A DNA stretch of 64,000 nt from the NCBI GenBank assembly GCA_023079485.1, contig CM041092.1:13963127-14027126 (forward strand). Reading direction: 5' to 3'. Below the pieces are notes generated by a model. It saw nothing but the letters and a program-made list of their open reading frames with translations. It was not told where the DNA came from and ran no database searches. The position numbers and the translations under genes are program-made. Position 1 is the stretch's first letter. Each line of letters starts with the position of its first letter. Shown one piece after another: positions 13,101 to 25,095 of this stretch. The DNA comes from Archilochus colubris (lineage: Eukaryota > Chordata > Aves > Apodiformes > Trochilidae).

Positions 13101-15704
13101 CATAAACTCATTATCTCAATTTGGTGCCTACTTGATAACCTCCTACAGGCACAGTGGCCTACATTTAGGACCCAGGTTTTCAGACTCAAATTGACTACAG
13201 TCTCCTGTTGGCATCAGGTGTGGCAATTTAATTTTGTTCAGCAATCCTACTTTTTATTTAAGAGTTGTGCATGATCCTTCTGAACTCTTAAAAAAAAAAA
13301 AAGTTTATTAGAGCTTTTATCAGGCTCTTAAAACTTGGCATAACTGCTTTGGACACAACAAGACCAGATGTTCCATTAATCAAAAAAGCAGAAAACTTAC
13401 ACAGGCTTTGGATACCAACCAGAATAGCCACTGGTGTGCAACAGTTAATGAGGCTTATTTTATTTCCAGTAAAGAAATTGAGCTTGATTTCCTCTGATAC
13501 ACAACCCATCTCCCTAAAATAGACATTGCAAAGTATTTGTGACTTTTAGTTGGTTTTTTTTATTGCTCACTGTAGTCAGTCCTTTCAAGGAAGTGAGCTA
13601 CAGCTCAGCAGCTGCATCTTCCACCAACTTCATTGGGATTTGCAGGTGTTCAACAACTACCTGGATGTGGTTCCTTGATGTTTTGACAGCCAAGCTATGT
13701 ACATCACTTTCACATAATAGAATAACACCCTAGAAAACAACAACATAAGTAGGATGAAAAATACTGTTGTTCATGTCTATTTCTCTATTTCTTCTGTATG
13801 TAAAGACATTTGAAACCAAAGCTTATTTTCACATTTGGTTATGCTCTGATACTTGTTTACTATAGTGGCTATCACTGGTTTGCCCTTCCAGAATTTTAGG
13901 CAAATATATTGCATTTGCAATTTTTCATCTCAAGAGTGACTTACATCTTTCAACCAGGCACACATTGCATGCACTTGGACAGCCAGGGACACCACCAGCA
14001 ACCAACAAGCCTCAGACAGGTCTCAGAAAGGGGTTCCTCAAGATCAGCCAAAGAAAAAATCACAAAGAAATTGAGTCTGTCAAAGCAATACGGGGTGACC
14101 CAAAGGTATACATGATGACTTAAGAGACTGCAGGTCTCCTGCAGGAGTTCTACCTCTTACTATGATTTGTTCATACATCATTGCTGCTTAGAAACATCAA
14201 AGATACCTAAAGATAAGATGGTACTTGGAGATCCCTGAGGTATTCTCTGCCTTCAAAGACACTAGCACCACTTAAACAAGAAATCAGTGCAAGAGAAAGA
14301 AGTGTGTAATCAAGCTCCTTGGAGGTTTCCTGTTAACATTAGCCCAGCCAAAGAACACTGTCCCTCAAGTGCCCCTGTTAAGTGGTAGCATTAAGGGTGA
14401 GCTTTGAGCAATGGAGCTGACACTGTGTTTAGAACCATTCTCCAGACCTGAGTTATGAGAGGCTGTCAGAACTTTTCATCAACATGCATCATATTGCTTA
14501 GCTAATGGAGCTTGGAAAAAATTTACTATTTTTCAATATTTTTCCCATTATTGTAAATAGAAGAGATTCTGCTCCAGGACACATATGAAAGATGAAAAAT
14601 AAGGAGGAAGAGACATAAATAAGTGCAGGGAATGTGAAGAAAGAATGTGATTGCTCTTATTTCTTTGCCTTAGCAAGGCATATTCTTTCACTTCACAAAA
14701 CTAGAAGTTGCCCTGAGAGGATGGCTGCTGATGTTACCTGGTGAGTAAAAAGGAAAAGGCATTCAAAGGAAGAAGTACTTGCAATGAAAAACCTCAGTTT
14801 TTTTAACTCCTTTCAATGTTGTATCAGCATTCACTTTTTCCTAAACCTGTATGCCTGAAGTGTTAAAAGAAATTTATCTAGCAATAAATGTAAAAAAAAA
14901 AAAATTGATTCGCAAGAGTGAAAAAGTAAACAGTATTTTCAAAGCACCGATGATTCTAGATATCTGGAAATTAAAATAAAATCTTATGTAGAGTCACAGA
15001 TGCAAAATCTAGGGATAAAACAAAATGATAACTTTTTACAGGTTTATTTATTTTTTAAAACAGCTCATATGGCCAAAACCAGAAGTGTTTTTCTAAAAAA
15101 AAAAAGATATCTAAGTAAGCTAATAAGCTGTTAAACTGCCTGGGTTCATTTGAAAAATGACCACATCCTTACAGATAAATCTAAATCCACTTTCTCAAAA
15201 GGTCTATTATTTAATACTATTTTAAATCCTAATTTCAGCAGTGCTAACTCAATCCAAACTTTCCATTTAAAACAGTTAGTTTATCACAATTTGAACCTGT
15301 ATAAACCACATAAAAAATCATGGCAGTGCCTAAGAACAGGGAATTTTAACACAGAGGCAGTCTGTCTCCATTTGCAGACTTAGATGATTTGTAGCAGGTT
15401 TCTTATCAGATTAGTTTCAACCTTTTCTTCCAATAGAAGCCAATATCTGTTTTCAGTGTTCCTCAGCTGACATATGTTATGTATATATTATATAGCAGTA
15501 TGTTTTTGCTGTTCATTTTGTAAGGAAAACCAAAACAAATCTAAGAACAGATGAACTCCCTGTGACTTGTAGACCTGATATGAAGTACTGTGAGAAATTG
15601 AAGTAGCCTCGCTCTGGGAAGTTAAAATGATAGTTTAAAGGAATAAAAAAGAGGTTGGTAACCCTACCCTCCATAGTATTTCAGCCATTATTTTTTTTCA
15701 GCTT
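10148..15704. other. Unique non-coding DNA with A-rich runs
   Basis: No gene seen in about 5.5 kb. Low-complexity tracts are an A run with single G interruptions at about 11851-11884, another at about 12176-12212 ending in an A/C stretch, a T run near 13087-13100 and an A run at about 13290-13302. Open frames are short (under 81 codons) and occur on both strands. Confidence 0.65.
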
Positions 15705-15719
15705 TATATATATATATAT
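15705..15719. repeat. (TA)n microsatellite, short
   Basis: Seven to eight TA units in an A+T-rich setting, flanked by T runs. Probably length-variable. Confidence 0.85.
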
Positions 15720-17392
15720 TTATTATTTTTTAAAAATCCTCCGTTTACCTTTAAATATTCAGATGCACAAAAAGTACATTTAAATAACATTAGGGCTGGG
15801 CTGTGCCACAAACCAGCAGATGCTGGGCAATTCAAAATTAAGGATGACACTTCATCACCACTGTTCTTAACAATGAGAAGGAAAAGTATGGAAATTAAGG
15901 GCATAATTTCAGCCTTTCAAGTGAATTCTTCAGGGTTTATTGGTTTGTTACAGTGGTAATAGTATTTTAAGCACAGTATTCTGTATGTTAAATGCCAAAG
16001 AAACTTCTTTATACTCAGGCAATACAAAGTTTACTAAACTGAAAGAAAAGCAAGTGATAAAATTGAAGAGTCAGAATGCTAGTGAACTGCTAAATAAATC
16101 ACTGTAAAAATCCTACTATATTTCTGTGAGGTGAGTGGGAAGTAGAGTGCTATGGTGTGAACACCCAACATCATGCCAAATGCAAACACAAAATGTAAAG
16201 CCTAAGCAAAAATTAAAAAGAATGACAGTGAAATACTGCCCACACAGGGAACATAAAGCGTTGTGGAATTGAGTTTTCTGGCATAGATAGCTCTGTCTAA
16301 ACCCTCATTTTATAATTATTTGTGATATAAATACAATAACAGCAATAACAGTCAGAAAGCATAAAACCTAACATGAACAGTTCTGAGACTGTATTTTAGA
16401 ATGTAGAATTCAAGAAACAGATATTTTCTCATGTGCAGAGACTGAATGCCTGAAAAATCATTAGATTTAGTATAAATTATACAGTAAGCAAGGAGTAACA
16501 CAAAATATTGAAATTCTCCAGTACAATGTTACAACTGTAGACACTGTTGATTTGATTACGTCTTTGGTTTTTGCAATTCATTCCAGTTATGTTGTTTGTT
16601 AACCTTTTAAGAAACCCACATGATCCTCCCAAATATTTTTATGGGAAATAAAAGTGAGATCATTCTCAATTCATACTTGATCCTTTTTATCAAAGAAGAA
16701 TGAAAGACAGAAAATTACTTGAAAAGCAAGAATATTTGTAACTAAGAACTCAGATCTTCAGGCTGCTCACTTGCGGAGTCCTACCCACACACAGGACTAC
16801 ATACATAGGACTTTTAAAAAAAATTAAAAAGAGAAAATAAGAAGCTTGAGTAATAGGAAGAATGAATGTCTGTAGATCCAAATTAAAGAAAGAGAAAAGA
16901 AAAAAAAATGTGGAAAAAGAAGGAAAAAAATATCTAGTTCAAGAAACAATGAAGGAACAGTACCACAGACTTAGAATCACATACCATAAAGAACATCTTC
17001 CAAGCATCTGAAGTTTTGAAATACAGAGGAGATCTTTGAAACCACCTACATCTATATAAAAACTATCTAGGAAGCACAAGTATATCTAAAACATGCCTAT
17101 CAAGACAAACAGTTCAGCTGCATTTTGTAGGATTCTTTTACAAGCTCAATATAACTTTCTGGAATCCATGCCTTTTATTTCAATGCCTGTTTAAAACAAC
17201 CATACTACACAAAGAATCTATGTACTAGCTGCCTTTCACGTTAAAAAAAATGTTTTTTCCCCTCTCAAAAGACAAAAGAATCCAAACAAATCCCCAGTAT
17301 ACTTCAAAAAGATACTTATTTCATTCCACAACAAACTAAGTCAGATATGCATGTATTCTGGAATAATATGCTGAGAAACACAGAAGCACCAT
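15720..17392. other. Unique A+T-rich non-coding DNA
   Basis: No gene or recognisable transposon. Purine-rich, A-dominated patches occur at about 16808-16850 and 16880-16932. Confidence 0.6.
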
Positions 17393-17580
17393 GAAAACCA
17401 AAACAAACCAAAACCAAAAAACATTAAGGAAAACAGAATACTCACTGTGTAGGAGCAGGGAGAGAGAGCAACACATCACTGTCATACAGCTACTATTAAG
17501 GGGAAAAAACAAAAACTCCAAACCAACCAACCAAAAAAAAAAAAACCAAACAAAACCCCCAAGCAAACCAAAAAATACCA
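17393..17580 (+). repeat. Two A/C-rich tracts
   Basis: Tracts at about 17393-17425 and 17501-17580 consist of A with scattered C, including tandem CCAA units at about 17519-17534 and a 13-base A run. The 75 bases between them are ordinary sequence. Both strands give short open frames here; the minus one reads as F/W/G/L-rich low complexity and is not a gene. Confidence 0.85.
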
Positions 17581-17583
17581 ATG

Positions 17584-18890
17584 ATTGCCCCCATCTGTAA
17601 CTCTACCAATTTAAAGAGCCAGATTCATCCCATCATGCAGCAGAGGTGGGAGAAACAAACTTTCTGGAGGAAGACAGATGGATGTGGATTATCTTTCAAG
17701 GAAAGGCATTGTTCCTACTGTGTTGTTCTGGTTTAGAACTAATGTGTAACATAAAACATTTAAATTTGTTAGTTGTGGCAAGTTTATTCAAGTTCTTATG
17801 AAGAACATCTTTCTTTGGAAAGAAGTTTCATTGACTTCTTTGGAGAAAGAAGTTTACTTAGTTTCACTGAATTCTCCTAATGAAGTAATTTGAATCAGGA
17901 AGTGATAAGGATGAGTGAAGACAGCCTAGGCTTCCATGATTCTAGAGGAAATGAACATTATTTTATATAAAGTTAACATATGAAATAGTTATCTGATAAG
18001 GGACAGAGAAAGTTATTCCCCTCCCAGACCATCCTCAATCTTTTCAAAATCTCCCTAAAAGAAATATATTTACAACCCAATGATACTATATAATTTTTAT
18101 CTCCCAAGGTTTAATATATAATTTGGTTTTCCTCTTTTTCTGTCCTTTTTAAAATATGTGCTCCTCAATACTTTTCCCCCTGTCCCTTTCAGCTTTCAAA
18201 TTCTGCTTTAAGAATGAGCATCATAGCTGGGTACTTTATTCTCTTTTCTTCCATTTAATTTTCTTTAGATTTACATCCTTTTAAATAAGAGTTACATTCT
18301 CAGGCGAAGCTAATGTAAATATACATATTCAAATTAATGAAAATGTATCTTAGGCCACCTTGGCAACAAAGAGAAAATGACTTTGCCTTACCTTTTACAA
18401 AGTTAAGGCAGCTGCATAAAGAGGTGAGTGGAGGAAACAAACAGAAAGCAGCTGAATCCCATAGGTATCACTATTTCTGTTGTGCTCAGTAGTGAAAATT
18501 GTGGGTATATTTTAGTATAAAATACTAAATATGTTAACACTTTAAATTATAGAAAAAAATAGTTTAAAAAAATTATCTGGAATAAAAGTACTTCCTAATG
18601 GAACTTTTTTGTGTATATTTCCTAGGCTTTTCCTTCCAAAATGACTGAAAAAAAGATAAACAGCTTTGAAACTGTTATTTGCAACGGTTTCTTACACCTA
18701 GGAGAACCCAAATGTTTCCTCTCCCCCTGAGGTCCATTGGTCCCTGTAGTAGAATTGCAGAACTTGCAGTTAAATAGGAGGGAGACACAGGCAGTCCTCA
18801 GAGTGTGCCCATAGGAAGCAAAATGTATAACCTCTAGCTGCTTCATCTTGTGTAATTTCACAAGAATGGTTTTCAGGCAAAGCACAACAT
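17584..18890. other. Unique non-coding DNA with a small repeat cluster
   Basis: No gene seen. At about 17814-17860 the motif AAAGAAGT (17820-17827) faces its inverse ACTTCTTT (17835-17842). The surrounding 'ctttgga(g)aaagaagttt' then occurs again as a direct repeat. This looks like a local duplication with inversion potential and no further support. Confidence 0.55.
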
Positions 18891-19190
18891 TGTGGAGAGC
18901 TGCAGGAGCCCAGCAGCAGCCAGCCAGGAACCAGCAGGATCTGCCCTTTGGGTGGGGGGAGGCAACTCAGAGCCCAGGAAATGCTTCCAGCCTGGTATCA
19001 TTTTCCCAGTCTTCCTGGTATCCTGAAGATGATGCAAAGGGTGTTTTCTAACCCTGAAGCAATTTACTGAGACTTTTGTGGGGACCACTGTGGATTTTGC
19101 TTTGTTTATCATCTTGCTAATAAAGTGTTTGTTTGTGTGTGTGCAAGCTCTCTGGCTAAGAAACCTCCCATTTTTCATGCTTGTGTTGAC
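18891..19190 (+). other. Possible solo LTR or retrocopy 3' end with polyadenylation signal
   Basis: This block is richer in G+C than its surroundings. It contains a clean AATAAA at 19119-19124, followed at once by a GT-rich stretch (19125-19144). That is the arrangement of a strong polyadenylation site. It opens with TGTGGAGAGC, and LTRs commonly begin with TG. I could not find a matching CA end with flanking target-site duplications, nor a second copy in the window, so an LTR is only a possibility. A gene 3' end or an unclassified repeat would fit equally well. I recognise no coding sequence upstream. Confidence 0.3.
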
Positions 19191-21076
19191 ATTGCTTCAT
19201 CTGCAGCCTAAAAACTAGACGAGTCTGCACAGAAATCTTGTGGGTGGTTATGTATTTAATACCATATCTACCACAGCAATAAAAGCCAGCAATAAAAATA
19301 GTTTAAGTATCTCACCACATCACCAATGGATTAGGATGTTTGCATGACAGTCAGAGCAATGGTCCTAACCCTTATAGCATGGTGAAAAGTATAAAGGAAA
19401 ATGGAAAATATTCAAGAAACTTGACCAACACAGAGAAAATTTTAATGAAAAGTTAGACCCTTTTTAAAAGAGGTAGTTTATTCAATGTATCTACCTCAAG
19501 CTTATTGGAAAATTTGCTCTAATACAGAAGAAGGCAATGCACAGAACTGCTGATGCCATCCAGGAGAAATAAAGTTAAAAGGAATAAGAAAAAGAAATCA
19601 ATCTCCTTTATCACTCTCCAGCTGCACATCGTGTTTCTGTCTGCCATGCTTATATAGGCAAATCATTGTATTATCTTTCCTCTTGTGAATAGTCCCACTG
19701 AAGCATTTATGAAATGGAGAATGTATATGGCTCGTCAAAAGCTATGACCCCACGGATGAATCTGTATATCTCCCTGAAGAAGTCCCTGCTGTATTCTTCT
19801 GTATAGATCTGCTCCAGAACACACACGTTTAGAGTCTGCCCTGTAATACCTGAGAGCTTTTCAATTTACACATAGAATTCAATCAGGGCCAAAGCAAATT
19901 TTTAAAATGGTTGTCATGTTCCTGACAGTTAAACCAAAATCCTTTTCATGGTACTTGTAGAAGGTCCACAAGCTTTACAGCACTGAAGAGGCATCTGTGA
20001 AAGGGATGTCCAGGTGTTATCTGGATAATTAGCCACTACTGTAACACCTGCCAGCTTTATACAAGATATGTTTATTTGTGAGAGCTGCCAGCAGCTCAGA
20101 GGGATGCTCTTGCAGAAAGATGGACCACTGCTTTTGGGAATGTCCTCCAAATCACCCTAGGAATCCTAACTAAAAGCTAGAAACTTCTTTCTAGTGCTGG
20201 TTTTTATGAAATTTCATCCCCTAGGTCATGCCTTCATTTGCAACTCCTTTACCCCTTCTCCCTAAACTTCACTTTGGATCTGAAAAACATCAAGTCCAGC
20301 ACAAAGCTGATTGGAAAAGACTCAGGTTTGAATCCTGTCTCCCATGAGTACTGACATCAGTGGCAAGAACTGCTCCCTGCATGCAAAGTCATGTGAGGTA
20401 GAACGGCGCAACACATCTTCACTAATGTGCCAGGGTTGTGGACCCTTCAGGGGTTTGCTGTCCCTTCCAAACAAACCTGAAATCTCATCAGAATCCTGTT
20501 GCATTTGCTGGTCCTCATCCAAGATGTCTGCATTTTGCTGGCTACCTCCTATTCTTCAGCACAGAAGCAAAGTGCTATGGATACAGTAGAGAATTATCTC
20601 ATGGCTCAGCAGCGGCTGCCTCCTTCTCTGGGCTGCTCTCTGTTAGTCCCCTCCCTGCCTCTGTCCTTGCAGTCCATGGAGATCACCATGGCATTTCGGG
20701 AGTAATTTTTACAACAGAAAGCATCCCATTTTATAGCTGGTAGTGAATTATAACTTTTTTGTAAAGAAAAGCCAAGTTCATGCATGGAAAAGAGACAACA
20801 TCAGAGAAGCTGGGACAGCTTACAGCAGCTCAGGATTTTTCCCCATCTCCTCCTTGAGTCCCCAGATCTCTAGTCATTCAATGAAGTGCCTTGGGATTTG
20901 GGGTTGGAGAGTTCTAGGAAGATGTCAGTCATCATTAGTATAATTATCAGATTTAGACATTATGCATTATTTATTCAAAGTATTTATTCATTATTGTATC
21001 CCATATGAACGTGAGTTACTTGAAGCAATTCTATTTATTATGGAAGTATAAATGAGAGAAATTCTGAAGTAGAAAA
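19191..21076. other. Unique non-coding DNA, several overlapping chance frames
   Basis: Between about 20320 and 20745 several frames of 66-101 codons are open on both strands. The G+C content is locally higher and stop codons are fewer. None has a recognisable domain, and the overlap in three or more frames argues against any single one being real. A 'gactcaggtttgaatcctg' stretch near 20319-20337 is faintly MIR-like but too short to call. Confidence 0.6.
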
Positions 21077-21103
21077 AACACACAAACAAACAAACAAACA
21101 AAC
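21077..21103 (+). repeat. (CAAA)n microsatellite
   Basis: Five to six tandem CAAA units, a short simple repeat. It shares the A/C-on-plus orientation of the other low-complexity tracts. Confidence 0.9.
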
Positions 21104-24100
21104 TTTGCCAAGCTCCTCCAAGGAATGAGAGAGAGAAAAGAAAGAGCAAAGAAAGTTTTAATAAGATGACTAATCCTAAAGCTGTCAGGTTGTACTTTTG
21201 CCAGTAAGCAAGCCTCTCCTGGGAGCACAGATGTTGATCTAATATATTTGGCCCATGATCCAATAATATGTTAGATCTCTTCTTGGTAGACAGTACATTT
21301 TCTTCTAGTTCTTTGGGAGAAAAAATGAGAAAAAAATTCATAGTTGCAAAAAATGTGTGCTCAGGATCTTTTAAATGGGTAAGCTTAAATATTGTGTAAA
21401 CTGGTAGACAGGTGCAGCTTTGTTAAATCTAATAGCATTGTTTAGATTTCTCTTTGTCAAACCGCAGCTTAGTATCAGTAGCCTAGAAAGTGGTATCATG
21501 TTTTACAAAACCTCCATCTTACTTTTGCTAACAGTTGTTCTTATATATGATTTATTACTTTTATTACTAGCTTTATAAAGGTAGCAATGGACTGGGACAC
21601 AGTGATCCTATGAACTGCACAGGCATGGAGTGTAGCAGCAGATAGACAAGATACACTGCAACCAAGAAGTAAATCCTAGAAATATTGGGAACAGAGCACT
21701 GAAATGGAGACAAAAGAAAGTGCTTTGCTCAGCTTCATAGGCTCATCAATAGTGGAGCCAAAAATCCTTGCATTGTTTCAGATTCGAATATGTATTTAAC
21801 AAGTTGTTGAATGGGGAGCTCTACTTCTTAAAATCTCTTGTAAGAACTTGCAAAGCTCAGAGAGGGCAAAGGGGAGTAAAGAAAGAGACAAAAGAAGGAT
21901 CAACTTGCCCAGAGTTGTACATCAGTTTCCAAAGTAGTGGTGAAACATGTTAAGGAAATTTTTCCCAAATTCTTTAATGTTGAATATTCCCATTTGTTTT
22001 CATTCTGGCTGGTCTAAAAAGGCTCAATACAAGTCCTATCTTTTAGCTGCTACTCTTCCACCCCTTCCTTTTTCTTTTCTCTATGTTACACTTCAGTTTC
22101 AGTTATGAAATCCTTGACATGATTTTTCTGTGATGGTAGAAATATTCAAATATCTTGTGACACATTAAGCCCACATTGGAAAAAGAAGAATAGAAGAGAA
22201 AAGAAGAAAAAACCTCAAACCCTAACTCACTTGAATGGCTGAGAAATGTTTCTTTGAGATGAAAGTACTATTGTAGGGCAGAAAGCACAATAATGCAGAA
22301 CAAAAACAATTTTTTTGACATTAACAAGGGGCAGAAAAGTCTACAGACAAAGCTGAGGAATACAGACTCTTTGCTGGTGGAAAGCTAGTGTAGAGTTGTG
22401 CTGAAGACCTGTGTGAAGTAATGAGCAGGGACTAATTTACGGCACCTACCAAGCTGTTAAACAATGCTACACAATCCTCAGCACCAGTTCCCTGCCTCCT
22501 ATCCAGAGTAGGATATTGTCACTTTAAAATAACATATCAGAAGAAATGTGCAATTTTTCAGGATTAGGTTCTTGAAATAATATAATCTGAAACTACAGAT
22601 TGGACCATGCTCCAGATGAAAAAACATGGTGACCTATTTTCTGTACTTTTAAGTGATCGGTAGTAAGACCTAATAGAATGGCATAAAAAGTGATGTAAAT
22701 ATGAGACCAATTTCAGTAGTTATTCAGTGGCATAAAAGACATGTTTCTAATTAAAATACAGATAATGAGGTAATGTATTTTGATTCTTATGTCATGAAAA
22801 TTAGATTTGCAAGATTTTTAAACACACACTGGATCTCTCTACATAAAACTTTCTCATTTTACTGAAGCTGCTAAGTCTGCAAAACCACAGTAATATTTCA
22901 TCCACTGTGTTTTAATTCTGCTGAAAAACCTATTCAATTCTCTCTTAAGATTCTGAGATTCCCCTACGTGAATCTGTCAGCACTGAAAAGAATTGCTATT
23001 CAAAAGGAAAAAACTGCATGTCTCTCTGATAAATATCAGAAAACACCCTTGGTGACAGTGATGCACTTCATTTATTTAAGCTTATTTATTACAGGAATGC
23101 ATTCAAAAGCCTTAACATCATAAAACAAAACATGGCAACAACCTATTGATATTGCCCTTGCTGGGCCATTCTTCCACCACTTGGATCCAATGCTCTGTAA
23201 GATGTAATTTTCAAACACTCACAGAGTCCATCCTTCAAAATTCAAGTCCTAGCAGTGTGTAAGTTCTGCCCATGTGACTCTGCACTCCTCACCTTCCTGA
23301 AATTTAGATTTCATCTGTCAGATGAATGGCAAACTTCTCATTGAAATGTCATTTCACACATTGCTAGCTTTCCTTTTCACTGCCGCCCTCTCCCTTTCAC
23401 CAAGAGAGCTGTTCTGAATCTAGAAAGTCCTTTTCTATGTGACAGAAGGGTAACAAGACTTAGCTACAGAGTACATTTCATCAGCTGCAGAAGAGACTTT
23501 CAGGCAGACAAGTGCTGGATGCTACCTGATACTCAGATTGTTCCTCTGAACACAGTGTAGGAACTTGCATCTACTCTCACATTTTCAAGGGCTGCACGGG
23601 ACTTATTCACAAGCTTGAGCTCATCAACAAGCTTGGACTCATCCAGACCTTATACTCTTGGGAAACTGCTGTATCAAAGCAAAAATGCATCCCATTTGGG
23701 TCAAAATAAGTATGTAGGCAGAAAGTCACTGGCCAGAACTCAGATAGGTGAGAAAGCCTGGGATAATCCCGTGTAGAATCTGCTAAATCTTACATAGCCT
23801 TAAATATAACTATGTTTTTACTAATTATGGAAGGAATTCATAGCACACAGGTTCTTAACCCAGTCTTAAACACACAAGTTTAGGGTGGATTAGTCTTAGC
23901 GTGAAGAGCCTAGCTTTGTTGAGCAAGTGCTTTAATGGATCAATGAGGTCTATGGACTACTAGATCAAAACCAAATCAATTTGCTAGTTTTTTTATGTGT
24001 TAATGGTACTATGGTTGAAACATCAATACATTGCAGTCTAGTGGCATTTCCAATGCCCTTGGAGTTCTGACACTTCCAAACAACATTGCCAACTGTGCTG

Positions 24101-24964
24101 CACCAACAGAAACACTCTCTTAAAACTGCAGTTGGAGACCTGGTTGGATCTCCTAGATGCTTATATTTAGACAGCTTAGTCATGCTCAGACTGTGCACAG
24201 AATCAGTCTGTCACAATCCTGTTTATCTGATCATAATGCAGCATCTCTGAGTGTGACTTTGCAAAAATCTTTTGTGCTCAGTACCTAAAATATAGCCACA
24301 TGTTGGACCTGGCTGGACACCTGGCTGGAATCAGTACAGCATTAGTATTCTAGAGAACTTCCAGAGCTCTGAAAGCAAACCTTTAGCCCTACATGTAACC
24401 TTGTCTTGCCTATAGAGCCCTGTGTTGTAAGCATGGTAAGAACTTACAGCAATTGTGAAGCAGCGTCTTGGCTTCTGAGACTGAGAAGCCTCAAGGTCAG
24501 TGACTCAGCTCAGCTCAGGCAGCACAAAACTGAAGTGCCAAAGCAACCTAGATCTGATCTGTGCCTGAGCTAATGCTCAGCATACCCAGTTAAAGTGCAT
24601 TGGGATCTGTACTCTTCAACATCCAACTAGCTCAGGCACTTCTGTCTTGCTGAGGTAGATGAAATTATGAGTTAGAAATTGAATCCTGATTCCTCTGTTG
24701 TATTCTTTATGTAATGATTCTATAGAGGCAAAATAAATATGTAAACTCCAGGCTTTGTGCTTCTTCAAGAACACCATGGTTTCTTTGCTATGAATAGTAA
24801 TTAACCAAGGGAATGATTACCAAGAGCTGTAGTGTTACTGGGCATGTTAAAGTTAAGACAGCTTTACATGATTTTTGTTTAAAGTCATGGTAAAACTTAA
24901 ACAGAAATTCAATCAGGGAAATCCCAGAGGAGCAGGAAATACTAACTGATCAACACTCTCTCTC
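21104..24964. other. Unique non-coding DNA, no gene seen
   Basis: About 3.9 kb without a supported gene. A weak MIR-like remnant is listed separately at 21690-21775. A purine-rich patch lies at about 22178-22212. A near-tandem duplication of 'caagcttgagctcat' with two changes lies at about 23609-23644. Confidence 0.6.
21690..21775 (-). mobile_element. Possible MIR or L2 remnant
   Basis: The plus strand reads 'gaaagtgctttgctcagctt' and then 'atcaatagtggagccaaaaa'. These correspond in order to the antisense MIR/L2 landmarks 'aagtgacttgcccaaggtca' and 'agtggcagagccgggat'. It is badly decayed and short, so it may be a chance resemblance. Confidence 0.3.
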
Positions 24965-25095
24965 TGCAGATTTACAAAGTTATGGAATTCTGTGGCTTTG
25001 GATCATTCTCAAATGACTTGCCCAAGGCCACACAGGGATATGTAGCAGGCAGGCAACATCCTCAGATTCAGTACAGTGCTGGTTCTTCCCAGGCC
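24965..25095 (-). mobile_element. MIR-type SINE remnant
   Basis: The plus strand carries 'aatgacttgcccaaggccac' followed by 'acagggatatgtagcaggca', the antisense landmark of MIR and L2 tails ('gtgacttgcccaaggtcaca' then 'cagctagtaagtggcagagc'). A diverged region with 'cagattcagtac' follows. The upstream 'cagatttacaaagttatgg' may be a decayed 'cagatgaggaaactgagg'. The element is on the minus strand, ancient and non-functional. MIR and L2 share this tail, so the choice between them is not firm. Confidence 0.6.

Noticed and set aside
20310..20345. MIR-like word with a B-box-like gtttgaatcc
   Set aside because: Too short, and the neighbouring landmarks of MIR or a tRNA gene are absent.
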